Assembly: GCF_027580225.2 (NCBI RefSeq)
Contig: NC_073340.2
Location: forward strand, 33,871,001-33,935,000
DNA: 64,000 bases
Reading direction: 5' to 3'
From: Misgurnus anguillicaudatus
Taxonomy: Eukaryota > Chordata > Actinopteri > Cypriniformes > Cobitidae
The first letter of the stretch is position 1, and every line of letters starts with the position of its first letter. The notes below the pieces were generated by a model. The model saw nothing but the letters and a program-made list of their open reading frames with translations, ran no database searches and was not told the origin of the DNA. A program made the position numbers and the translations under genes. Shown in pieces: positions 54,186 to 64,000 of the stretch.

Positions 54186-55090
54186 GAATCACTTGCTTAA
54201 TATCCCCTTGTCTGTCATTCAGTATGCGAGGGCTTTCATGATTTTTTTTTGGTGTCATTCTATTTAAATATTCATGGCTTAGCTTGCTTTGTGCCCCTAC
54301 TGCTGAATATCTAATTAAACTGTCAAAAGAAATACAATTTGCCCTTAAGGGTTATTATAAGAGGGGTCAGCTACCACTGATCAGACCCGGTCGGGGCGAG
54401 GAGGGTAATTACCTATAAGCTAGCGATGTTTACCTTTTACCTGTGGCCTATAGCGTAGGGGAGTCTGAATGAGCCTCAGCCAGCATCTGATTTCCTTTGA
54501 AGCCTCGTCATGCCAACCCAAATTATCCTGATCTAGAAGAAAGACTGAGAAGTTGGGAGTCTATAACAACATAATCAGCAATTATAGCTGCGAAATGGGG
54601 AGAAGGGGGAATTTTATCTCATTAAAAAGACCTGAGATTCTCTTCTCACCACGTCAATCCTCGCCTCTCACCCGCTTTCCCTCTGTCACTTGCGCTTGCT
54701 TTTGAATTCAAATGATTCTGCTTTAAAGGTGAGCGGAGGAATCTGGAAATTTAATTCGGGAGATGAGAGCTTGAGCCAATTAGCCGAAGTTCGCTCGCTA
54801 AAATATGAATGACATTTGCTCTCGCCGAGCCCTAATGGAGGCGGGCATTAGCGTTAGCGTGTCTGTGTCACTTTATTTCCCATCATTATTGTTGCCTTAG
54901 TTCTTCTGTCAAATTATGGCCGCTAATTTCTGTTCATATTTTACGAGGCCTGTTAGCGAGTGTCTTTAATGAGCTCGGAAAACTGACCCGGTGCGGCGAA
55001 ACTTAAACGGGAACCGCCTATCGAGGCGTTTCATCAGAGAGAAAGTTAAACACTATCGTTCCAGGACGATTTACTGTATCTCTCTCGACT
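54186..55090. promoter_or_regulatory. Strong candidate conserved non-coding cluster
   Basis: About 900 bp without repeats and with dense homeodomain-type words: ATATCTAATTAAACTGTCAA near 54306 (TAATTA plus CTGTCA), GAGGGTAATTACCTATAAGC near 54401, AAATTATCCTGATC near 54520 and AATTATAGCTGCG near 54580. It also has CTTTGAAG words. This is the texture of ultraconserved developmental enhancers. Conservation itself is not demonstrated here. Confidence 0.45.
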
Positions 55091-56055
55091 CTTCACCTCA
55101 CACGCATAAAGACCCTGGCTTTTTAATTCGCCTTTTTATGTGACTTGTTAATGTGCTCTTTTAGGAGACTCCTAATACCTTCAAAATTTGTAGAATATCA
55201 TGATAAATCAAGGTCTTGCCCATCTAATGATAATTTACCCCACTCGTTATTTTTTTATTCTCTCACCACGTTATGGCACATAGTTAAATTTCTTTCTGTG
55301 TGACCTTTATGGGTGCATTTCAAAAGTTGGTTCTCGGAAAAGTTGTACAAACTTCAAGAGGATCCGGCACCTCGACTAAAATGTTCCACTGTATGTAAAG
55401 TGGTTGAGCCAAAATTTGTGTAAAACTATAATACTGGAACAAATCGAACGTGGAATAAAGTGCGAGTAATTCAACCTGCAGAGAAACTTCGGACCTGGAG
55501 GTGATTTAAAAGTATGTAAAATCATAGTCACTTCATTGCCGGGCTTCGAGCGGTGACACTCTATCACACAGCAGGTTTTTATAAAGCAACACAGGTGTAG
55601 TTTATAGTATTTTGGCCACACATGGGATATTGTGAGAGCTGATATTTCTCTTTACTGTTAAGCAGTTAAATCTGCACTGCAGGAATGTACTCCATATTGA
55701 CTGAAATCATTGTATAAGACGCTAAAAACTAGATTTGCATATCCTTAAGAAAAGATCAGGGCCTGCGAGGCAGCAGACGAATTGTGTTAAAGTTTGAAGT
55801 TTTAGGCTTTGGTATAAAGTGCACAACAAAACACCTTGTTAATGTTTCGCTTTGGGGTTGCTAGATGGTTCCCTACTGGACAGACATGGCCATATGGCTT
55901 GGGCTCCCCTCCAATGTAAGTCTATAGGTTTCTCTTACCCAACTTAAATAAGAGAGAACTTAATAAAGTAGAACATCAGGTTACAAAAACTGCAAACTGT
56001 TATTTGAATCCAACACTCATAGAGAAATAAGCCATTATTTGCTAATATAAAATGC
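55091..56055. other. Repeat-poor non-coding stretch
   Basis: The first 170 bp (to about 55260) continues the enhancer-like texture. The rest is ordinary AT-rich DNA with no recognised gene or repeat. Confidence 0.3.
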
Positions 56056-56059
56056 ATTG

Positions 56060-56930
56060 ATGTTGAGCTTTTTTCCCCTGGCATCATAATGGGCTGATGT
56101 CATCGCGTATTAACATGACTAATGGTGATGTTTAAGAGCGCTTGACATAATTGATCTATTTTTTCCAGGAACGTTATTCATATGCGACTTTGGATATCTG
56201 AAGAATGGAATAAAGACTGAAAACGTTTACGTGTCGTTATGGATTTCAGCTCCATCAATGACAAAAGAGCAAAAACTGCATTTGATTGCTGATGTGCTCA
56301 TCAGGACGAATAGCACCCAGAACACCCTATTTAAAAGTGCTTAATTTGGCATAAAGGACCTTAAAAGTGTTTTTTCTTTCCGTCTGACATGAATTAAAGC
56401 CAAACAATAGCGCGGAGCAGAAAGGCACCTGACACATGTGTGCTTCTCATCATCTTTTGATAAATGAACGCTGTATTGTTACCAAACAACATTCGTCATG
56501 ACTTAAGTAGTGTTGGAAATCTTTAAATAGATGAGCAGGGGGAAATAGGGGGGCGGGAAAAAAGCAATGATTTCTTCTCGTTTCCAAAGAGTGGACCGGC
56601 TCGGCTGAAGTTTATTGGGACTTGGTGCTATTGCGTTATCTCTTGAGAGCGTTGGCGACATTCATTGGCTTCTGTTGAGGTTATTTACAGGGGATTTGGT
56701 GACAGTGAAACATGCCTTTGTCATCCCTGCGTGAGCACGGTCCGACATCTTTTTAAGAGATGGGTGAGGCGGAGAGGTGCATGTGCCACCTGAGACCTCA
56801 TAGGCAGACAGAAAGTGAGAATAATGATCGTGGTCTCAAAACTCAATAAAACCACATTTCTGACCCGCACACAAAGTTTGCTATGAAATGTATTGTTGAC
56901 TTGTGACATCACACATTTTATACTTGGTTA
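56060..56930. promoter_or_regulatory. Candidate conserved non-coding island
   Basis: Repeat-free with GACATAATTGATCTATTT near 56146, CATGAATTAAAGCCAAACAA near 56389 and TATCTCTTGAGAGCG near 56638. No coding signature. Confidence 0.35.
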
Positions 56931-57109
56931 AAAGTGTTTTAGAGAAATAATTCACCTGGATTATGTTATCATTAACTCACATTATGTTACAAATCTATAG
57001 GCCTTTTCCATGGACCAAAATAGGCAAATTTCTTTGAATGATTTTTAATGTTCATCACACCACTTTGTTAATTCTTCTTTTATTGGGGTGAATTAATTTT
57101 ATCTGAAAC

Positions 57110-57490
57110 AATGCTTTGGTAACCATCCAAAACCACTCCGCTGCATCTGTGAAAACCAATTTTCTTCACATTATGGAGCCTCATGTTATGGATCATTTTC
57201 TGACACCTCCGAATAAGACTTCAAACAAGCCTGCGAGGCGTTTCTTGTCGGTTTCTACCCCTTGTCAGGTTAGGATTTCCCTTATTGCTGACTTCCAGTC
57301 AGGCCATTATACATGGTCGTGCTGGAAAAATAGGATTATGGAAGGCGATTGTGAGCTTTATCCCAATACCAATTTTATCTGGCTGCTTGATAAACTGCAG
57401 TAGCCCGGAGAGCAAAGGGAACTAATGGAGGCCGAGGAAAGGGCGCACGGACAGAAAGAGTCGCTTGGCCAGAGCTGGAAAGGTCACAGG
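57110..57490. promoter_or_regulatory. Candidate conserved non-coding island
   Basis: Balanced, repeat-free sequence with CAGTCAGGCCATTATACATG near 57296 and ATTTTATCTGGCTGCTTGAT near 57373. A 95-codon plus-strand frame (57116-57403) shows no domain. Confidence 0.33.
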
Positions 57491-57838
57491 TTTAGCGCCG
57501 TGTGCTAATGCTAACAGAAACTCATTTCAGACTGGGCCATTTGGCTCCAGGGCTGTGAACTACACTTTGGATTTATGTCCTAGTTTTTTAGCAATTAGAA
57601 GTAAAGACTTTGTAAGCTGTACGTCGTTGGCAAAATGTCACACTTGTGTCACGGGTTACACTGATAAGTCAGAAGATGTAAAACCATCAGATATTTCAAT
57701 AATAAAATATTCTTGCAAACCCCATGGTCTATATTATATTGTGAATATGAATTAAATGTATTTAATTTTTAAAGAAATAATGTGTTATTATAATATTACG
57801 ATTTATTTTAAAGTTTCTACTTTTTAAAATTCACTTTT
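57491..57838. other. Unassigned stretch
   Basis: No gene or repeat recognised; increasingly AT-rich toward the next palindrome. Confidence 0.35.
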
Positions 57839-58141
57839 AAAATATACATTTCTTTTAATAGCCAATGGATTGTACTTCAGGGAGCCCCTAAGGGGACATG
57901 GAGCGAAATTTAAATAGGGTTTGGTTTCGTGTGCTCAAGTGAGACTGTCGCGTGCGCACGTTAAACTATTGCGTGCACACGTGAAACTTTTGCTTTCATG
58001 TGCGCACGCGATAGTTTCACGTGCGCACGCGATAGTTTCACTCGTGCATGCAAAACTGAACTTTATTTAATTTTTGCTCCATGTGCCCTTAGGGGCTCCC
58101 TAAAGTACAACCCATTGGCTATTAAAAGAAATGTATATTTT
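57839..58141. repeat. 303-bp palindrome with 73-bp arms, spanning element and flank
   Basis: The arms 57839-57911 and 58069-58141 are reverse complements with about five mismatches. They include ~33 bp that looks like flanking DNA (ATACATTTCTTTTAATAGCC) as well as the element's AGGGAGCCCCTAAGG terminus. The 157-bp spacer holds inverted CACGTGCGCA arrays, so most of it could fold. Confidence 0.88.
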
Positions 58142-58310
58142 CTATAATAGTTTCACGTGCGTGCGCAAAAGTTTCACGTGAGCACGCGAAACTAAACTTA
58201 AAAAAATAATAATTTGCACATGAAAGTTTAAAGTGAGCACATGAAACTAAACTTCAGATTTTTTTACTCCAATGTCACCTTAGGGCCTCGGTAGTACTTT
58301 AATATTTAAT
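57872..58310. mobile_element. Fold-back element with CACGTGCGCA arrays (copy B, rearranged)
   Basis: The left end TTCAGGGAGCCCCTAAGGGG (57876) and right end CAATGTCACCTTAGGGCCTC (58270-58289) match copy A (42536-42824). The middle has an inverted internal duplication of the left end. GTTTCACGTGCGCACGCGAT (58014) and its complement recur several times. Confidence 0.75.
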
Positions 58311-58454
58311 CACTTTATATTTTTTTCTGATCTCTTTAAATAAAGAGCAAGTTTCTTAATGACATCATACTTCAGGAAGTGACATCATTCTTTCAGGATA
58401 CCTCCTGTTGTAATTGTAAATGCTGCAGCATATGTCTTACATTCTTATATAAGG

Positions 58455-58655
58455 GGGTGGTTTCCCGGACAGGGGTTATCTTAAGCCAGGACTAGGCCTT
58501 AGTTAATTTTTAAATATAACTAGTTTTAACAAACATGCCTTACTAAAAAGGCATTACCAGTGTGCATTTTAAGGCAAAACAAAGGGCACTGATGTATTAT
58601 AAGATATGTCAGAGCAAGGTGTTTTCAGTATGGACAGCTCGAACCACCCCAATAA
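58455..58655. repeat. TTTCCCGGACAGGG dispersed element
   Basis: GGTGGTTTCCCGGACAGGGG, TTATCTTAAGCCAGGACTAG, GGCACTGATGTATTATAAGA and GACAGCTC occur in the same order as in 21293-21455. This copy is less degraded. Confidence 0.75.
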
Positions 58656-59925
58656 GTATACTTGTTTTTAAGATTAGCGAGTTGAACATTAATGACCTAT
58701 ATATGTTTTATAGTATACCTCACTTGTTAATAAGCAGATATGTTACATCAGTATATAAGGAGAGAGAGAACGGGAGGTAGGGTCGTATGAATCTAGGCCA
58801 TTCGCTAATGGTGGAGTCACCAGTAGGCCGCGGAGTTACTACTGCCTCTCCAGACATTAAAAAGAATATCAGATATACTCGATGTCTTTGAGGAAGCGCT
58901 TCCTTTGAGATCAGGCTCCTTTTGAGCATATCCAAAGTGTTTTTCTGGTACACGGACCCCTCCACAATAATTTAATCCACAGTACACAGATACTGTATGC
59001 GTACTGACCAAAATCAGCATTCGGAAGTGAACTCTGAACCTTTTTAAAAGCAGACAGGTCCATAAAGAATGGTTGGTTTATAATAAAGAAACACATCAAC
59101 ATAATTTTAACTACAATGATCATTTATTATTACTTGTTAAAGGCAACACAGCTTTATTGATTTAAAGATTTAGGGAGAGCATTTTAAACAGAATTAGTTA
59201 AAAAATTGCAGTTAAAATGAATAAGTGTTAGTGAACTCACTAACCCAGTCCCCAACTTTTTCAAAAATAAAACCTGACTGAGGGCAGTGGACCGAAAGTA
59301 AATGTTGTTATGTTATGCAAGGAATAATTGATGACGGGCCATTGGTTTATAAGAAAATAATGCACATCCAAGGTGGTAATGCATCCATTACACACCACAA
59401 GTGTGCATTATTGTCAAATAATTCAAAGGACTGGAGTAAATTATTCTGCTTATACCACGGTTACCACAAACATTGCTCTGGTGCCTATTTTTAATATATT
59501 TGACAAGTTAGATGTGCGGTTATCGAAAAATAATGCATACCCGTGGAACATTTGGAACTAACCCTAATCAGAATACAGCATTAAACAGACCCGTGGTATA
59601 AATTAAAATTAAAGTATAATTTTCTAATATTTAAAAAATAAATAAGCAATCATTACTCTGTTTATGCATATTTAATGCAATTTTATTTTAAAAGGTTAAT
59701 GTTTTAAATAATAATAATAATAATAATTTTGCCAATTTGCCACTGCCTTGACCTCTCATACCGAGTTTGTTGAGTTTCGTGATGCATGCCATACACCTAC
59801 ACCAAGTATGCATGTACATAAAAAAATGATTCAATTTAATTTCGTGCATTTAATTTCAATTTACATTTTTGTAATGTACAAATAAAACATAAATGTTACA
59901 TTTACAGATGTTACATTGTTACATT
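58656..59925. other. Unassigned non-coding stretch
   Basis: More than a kilobase without recognised transposon ends or exons. An AAT trinucleotide run lies at 59710-59727. Confidence 0.35.
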
Positions 59926-59930
59926 CTGCC

Positions 59931-60100
59931 CATTGGCAGATATTTTTTAGCACAAATTCACTTAAATTGTATTTGTTTTATCTTAAAACTAGAATTATTT
60001 TCTTAGGTCATTTTGCTCATCAAGAAAAAGCATCTTAATTTAAGAATTTTTAGATATTTCTACTGAAATCAAGACAAAAATACTTAGAAAGCAAGTCATG
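59931..60100. repeat. Half copy of the CACTGCAAAAA MITE
   Basis: CCCATTGGCAGATATTTTTT (59929), TTATTTTCTTAGGTCATTTT and TGCTCATCAAGAAAAAGCAT run to GTCATGCAAAAAATGA (60097-60112). This corresponds to one arm of the palindrome, abutting the fuller copy that follows. Confidence 0.75.
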
Positions 60101-60552
60101 CAAAAAATGATTTTCAAGAAAAAAATCTTAGTATTTTTGTCTTGTTTTCAGTAAAAATATCTAAAAATTCTTAAATTAAGATGCTTTTTCTTGATGAGCA
60201 AAACGACCCAAGAAAATAAGTTTAGTTTTAGACCAAAATATCAAATTTAAGTTGTTTTGTGCATAAAACAAGCAATAAAATCTGCCAATGGGTAAGCAAA
60301 AAAATCTTGAAAATTTTTCTTAAACACTAAATTCAAGAATAAAACAAGAAAATTTTGCTTTACCCCATTGGCAGATTTTTTTGCTTGTTTTATGCACAAA
60401 ATCACTTAAATTTGATATTTTGGTCTAAAAACTAGACTTATTTCCTTGGGTCGTCTGCACCGTCAGCATCTTAATTTAAGAATTTATAGATATTTTTACT
60501 GAAAACAAGACAAAAATATTTTTTTTTCAGAAAATCATTTTTTGCTGTGTAG
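60095..60552. mobile_element. Fuller CACTGCAAAAA palindromic MITE
   Basis: Begins TCATGCAAAAAATGATTTTC and ends TCATTTTTTGCTGTG. The arms include CAATGGGTAAGCAAAAAAAT and its partner TTTGCTTTACCCCATTGGCA around a short centre at about 60330. Virtually the whole element is an inverted repeat. Confidence 0.82.
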
Positions 60553-60845
60553 AAAATGTTTAATTAGAAATATGAAAATCTGTGTGCGTCAATGAAGTGT
60601 ATCCTTTTTCCTTATCTTACGTGGCATGATGGGCCAAATTAAAGGTCATTGTGGGCCAACTTTGGCCCTAGTTTGGGCACCTCTTTCCTAAATGATTTAC
60701 AATAATGATTCATATTTTGAGCTGTCGAGTCAGATTTTATGGGAGAGGTCAGTTTTGTCATAGATAAAACTTGATCAAGTTGTGTTCGCTGAGTCACTAC
60801 AGCTGTACTGTACTCTACTGTAGTTATCACGCTTTGATATGCTTT
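60553..60845. other. Unassigned stretch
   Basis: No feature recognised. Confidence 0.35.
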
Positions 60846-60849
60846 TATG

Positions 60850-61260
60850 ATAGAAAATGAGAGTTTAATACATCCACATTATTTAGTGAAGCTTCCGCGC
60901 ACGTCCTGCTCAATATCTGCCTCTTTCTCTGCAGCATGCGCCGCTAACCGCACCATATTGCGGAGAGGCAGGCAGCCCATCATGGATGTAACTTTGATTG
61001 ACAGTAAGTGTGCATATGTGTCCAATCTGCTCATCGGGATACGTGCTATCGCCATGATCTTTATTTATGTGCTCTGCTGTCGACGCAGTGCGAGCTAACT
61101 GCCCATTCCACACTAAATTAATTAGTTTGGCAGCCAGCCTGCGATGGAAAATTGGATCCAATATGGTATTTCCAGGGTGTTTCAATGTGGCGTTCACTGG
61201 AGGGTGAGACAGACTTCGGATATTTGGGTCACACGGATTACATGTCACATTAAACTTGAT
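60850..61260. promoter_or_regulatory. Candidate conserved island containing an exon-like segment
   Basis: A near-consensus acceptor (CTCTTTCTCTGCAG, ending 60934) and a GTAAGT donor (from 61004) bound a 69-bp segment open in only one frame (CAANRTILRRGRQPIMDVTL, then ID). Nearby ACTAAATTAATTAGTTTGGC (61112) is homeodomain-type. The island could be an enhancer with chance splice sites or a small exon. The peptide is not recognised. Confidence 0.33.
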
Positions 61261-61615
61261 AAAACGGAAACAAATACAGGAAGAAATTCACTTATGTATT
61301 TAAGTGATTTTGTTGTGTGTTAATAAGCATTATGCTTTTCATTTTGAAGGCATCTCTTTATATAAATGTAACCTTGCCGGCACATACAGCGGCGGCTTTG
61401 AACGAGCACCTTTCCTGGCAGGGGTTCAAACTTGTGTTCCTCTTGAAAGGTTTTATCCAAATAAATAAATAAAAACATCCTGAGAGAAAGAGAAAAAAGA
61501 AATACCGAAAGAGAGGAGGGGGTGCGGAAGTGTTTCTATCCCGTGTTGTTGTGCGTGAAATAAATCCTTTGTAGTGCATGCTTTTCTAATAACACACCGG
61601 CTAATTAATAACTTC
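61261..61615. other. Unassigned stretch
   Basis: Includes a minus-strand 73-codon frame without domains (61358-61579). Nothing else supported. Confidence 0.3.
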
Positions 61616-62570
61616 TACACAATTATAAATTAACTTCGGATCAGGACTCCGGCTTTACATATAATTTCCTATAATCGCTAAAGCTACTGCGAAAACATGT
61701 CTCATATCAAGCGTAACTTTCTTATTTAACGCAGACAGGCAGGGTTCTCATCGGGTTCAAACGTACAGCAAATTATCTCTGCTGGGACCTGGCGCCAAAC
61801 CCAAAAATCACAGCAGTCACTTTTTTTATTTGAAATAGCATCCTTAATCGTCATTTTTGGAGTCTTCGAATGAGCTTTGATGGAATTAATCTTAATATTT
61901 TAATATTATTACAGCGGTAAGAAATAAGTAAAAGGGAGCTTTCGCTAATTCCTTTTTCTTAGTTTCAACGACTCCAAAAAAGGCCTCTACGATTAACAAA
62001 TGTTCATACAGTAGGTGGCTCGGCATTTTGCACGTTCTGGCACCTTGATGGTAAAACGCCGGATCCATAATAAAACTCCCCTTTAATTAAAGGTGTAGAG
62101 AACGCAGACGAGAGGCGCATGACATATCGCCTGACTCCTCATATTCCTCTGTGGCTTTTCAAAGGATACTCCTTTAATATGGAGATTATGCTTATGTACT
62201 TGTATTCACTTGAAAGGCATTTTCCTAATTTACTTTTTAATGACATGTAAATCTATTTATACTGAGGGTCTCAACTTTGAGGAAAGGCGCCGGTCCTGCT
62301 CGCCGTAAAATCCATCGGTTTGAAAACGCGGAGGGAGGGAGGGCCTCCCGTTCTTGTTCTGTTAAAAATTTATACAGTCCATGTTAAATTTATTAATATT
62401 GCTCGCTGTCATTCACTTTGCTGCACTCTAAGTGAAATGCGACTTGACGGCGAGCGCATTAAAGATGTATGTCATTGTATTCAACAAAGATTAATGAAGC
62501 TCTGTAAGAGTAGCTGTATAGGAGAGAGCGAGAGTGATCAGAATTTGAATTCGCTGAATTAAACAAGGCC
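61616..62570. promoter_or_regulatory. Strong candidate conserved non-coding cluster
   Basis: A repeat-free kilobase with a CCTTTAATTAAAGG palindrome near 62090, TTAATCTTAATATTTTAAT near 61887, TTTTAATGACATGTAAATCT near 62236 and GCGAGCGCATTAAAGATG near 62450. Balanced composition and many TAATTA/TTAAT cores suggest a developmental enhancer cluster. No exon is recognised. Confidence 0.42.
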
Positions 62571-63034
62571 TAGTGCTGTGTAGTTTAACGTGCTTGTGGG
62601 ATTTTACTTCGGTGAGAAAGGTTTGAGCACTATATAAATCGGTTAAAAAAGACCAAAAATATACATTACACAAGTTTGCAGGTGTCAATGCTTGGCCAGA
62701 TTTTGGTATATTGCATGCCACATCTTTCCTGTTAAACCGAATATGCTATTATTTGTGTTCCTCTGACTCAATTTGTTTCCTGTAACTCATTGTGTTAGCA
62801 ACACAACGGTCTTAGGTTTGACATACTGATTAAATATATAGCCTGAATGGACTGATAAGTCACTTTGGTTAAATGCATAAACAATAGGTCTGCGACATAT
62901 ATCGAAATGATGCATATTGCAGCATGCATATCACAATTGGTTTGCAATGACTGAATGATTTTACAACTTCAAAAATGCATGTATAATTAAAGTTGCAAAT
63001 AGCAGAGAGCAGTTTTTCCAGTAAGAATGTAAAG
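62571..63034. other. Unassigned non-coding stretch
   Basis: Ordinary AT-rich sequence up to the hAT pair. No gene or repeat recognised. Confidence 0.35.
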
Positions 63035-63806
63035 CAGTAGTTCTCAAACTTTTGAGAGTGCCCCTCCCTTCTCAGAGAAAATTCATGATGTAAAGCAGTG
63101 CTTCTCAATTATTTTCTGTCACGCCCCCCCTAAGAAGAAGTAAACATTTCGCGCCCCCCCAACTCTCCGCCGCGACTGTAAATAGTATAATTTGTCTATA
63201 AAATTACACATCTGCAAAACATTGTATCCTTATTAACATTGAGAAAACACAAAAAGAAAACAAAAAAAGAAATATTGATCAACTTACAACAAAGAATAAC
63301 TTTATTAACATTGTTTTTTAGTCTGTAACAGAAAAGACTTAAAATGCATCAATTTGCCTGTATAAAAAAAATCAATCCTTATATAAAGTATAATATTTTT
63401 TGACCATTTGATACTGAAAAATTAAATTAAATATAATCAATAAATAATAATAAAAAATTAAAGCGGCTTATCAGCGTGATTGGGGTGTAATGTCTTTAAG
63501 TGACAGTGCAAAAAAAATCACTTCCTGAAAAAGTATTTTCCCCGGGGGCTCGCGCGCCCCCCCTGGTGTTGCTTCGAGCCCCCCCTGGGGGTCCCGCCCC
63601 ACTATTTGAGAAGCACTGATGTAAAGCAATCTCAAACTTAAAATTTGAATTAAAAAAACATATTAAATGATACATTGTAGCGCTCTTAGTTGCTAGCTAT
63701 AATTTTCTGAGGTTTGATTAAACAGATTTAATAAAGTAATGTTTTTATAAAATAACTGAGCCTTTCCCTTGCACCATCTTGTGCTCCCCAAGTTTGGGAA
63801 CCACTG
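63035..63806. mobile_element. Outer hAT element, interrupted by a second hAT
   Basis: Ends CAGTAGTTCTCAAACTTTT (63035) and AAGTTTGGGAACCACTG (to 63806) are inverted. The flanks ATGTAAAG (63027-63034) and ATGTAAAT (63807-63814) match at 7 of 8 positions. Without the inner element it is about 240 bp. The relative at 29322-29510 confirms its internal order across the inner insertion. Confidence 0.88.
63096..63618. mobile_element. Inner 523-bp hAT element with perfect 8-bp target duplication
   Basis: CAGTGCTTCTCAA and TTGAGAAGCACTG are perfect inverted ends. ATGTAAAG occurs on both sides (63088-63095 and 63619-63626). Just inside each end are C-rich blocks (ACGCCCCCCCTAAG; CCCCCCCTGGTGTTGC). No transposase is present. 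Confidence 0.94.
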
Positions 63807-63873
63807 ATGTAAATGTTATTATCACTACATGTTAACAATACATTTAGGTTTAACTTAAATGGATGTTACAAGC

Positions 63874-64000
63874 TTAACTCATTCCCCACCAGCCTTTTTT
63901 TTTTAAAAAAGTTGCCTGCCAGCATTTTTTGTGATTTTCACAAAAGTTTCACAAAATGCCTTCCAGGATTTTTTTCTTCTAAAATATATAAACATACAAA
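63874..64000 (-). mobile_element. CCCCGCC/GAAAGAG-family element, cut by the window end
   Basis: AACTCATTCCCCACCAGC (63875), then TTGTGATTTTCACAAAAGTT and AAAATGCCTTCCAGG correspond to the complement of the right part of 18653-19126. The element continues beyond 64000. Confidence 0.75.

Noticed and set aside
60910..61248. 112-codon minus-strand frame
   Set aside because: No domain, and the island's splice-like signals are on the other strand.

Overview
The window looks like teleost nuclear DNA, most likely from a cypriniform (carp/zebrafish/loach-like) fish. The reasons are an AT-rich base composition, many (TG)n, (TA)n and (GACA)n microsatellites, tRNA-headed SINEs, and a very dense population of short inverted-repeat DNA transposons (hAT-like, TTAA-flanked Kolobok/piggyBac-like, fold-back MITEs) of kinds I recognise from cyprinid genomes. 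The species assignment is inference. I see no complete host protein-coding gene and no rRNA, genuine tRNA or CRISPR.

Layout. 1-5362 is a LINE of the L1/Tx1 type with two apparently intact ORFs (ORF1 RNA-binding protein, ORF2 endonuclease-reverse transcriptase) and a poly(A) tail; its 5' end lies at or beyond the window edge. 5.4-34 kb is mostly non-coding. It holds microsatellites, a CpG-richer promoter/exon-like patch near 7.1-7.6 kb, several SINE relics, a diverged ~365-bp tandem repeat, a 1.9-kb TTAA-flanked element with another element inside it, hAT MITEs with target-site duplications, and a 58-bp minisatellite inside a larger element. Islands that resemble conserved non-coding enhancers lie between these repeats.

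34.9-38.6 kb is a stack of five mobile elements, each inserted into the previous one. One layer carries a relic of a hAT-like transposase, and another carries a start that may be a THAP-type zinc finger. 39-50 kb is dense in fold-back MITEs, many represented twice in the window. 50-58 kb and 60.8-62.6 kb are repeat-poor, with enhancer-like sequence (TAATTA homeodomain cores, CTGTCA sites, a GLI consensus). This is what a gene desert next to a developmental regulator looks like, but the target gene cannot be named from this window. 63.0-63.8 kb holds a hAT inserted in a hAT, and the window ends inside another repeat.

The only proteins I would defend are the two LINE ORFs, which act together in target-primed reverse transcription. 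Everything else is decayed mobile DNA or putative regulatory DNA. Claims of conservation are judgements from base composition and motif texture, not from alignment.
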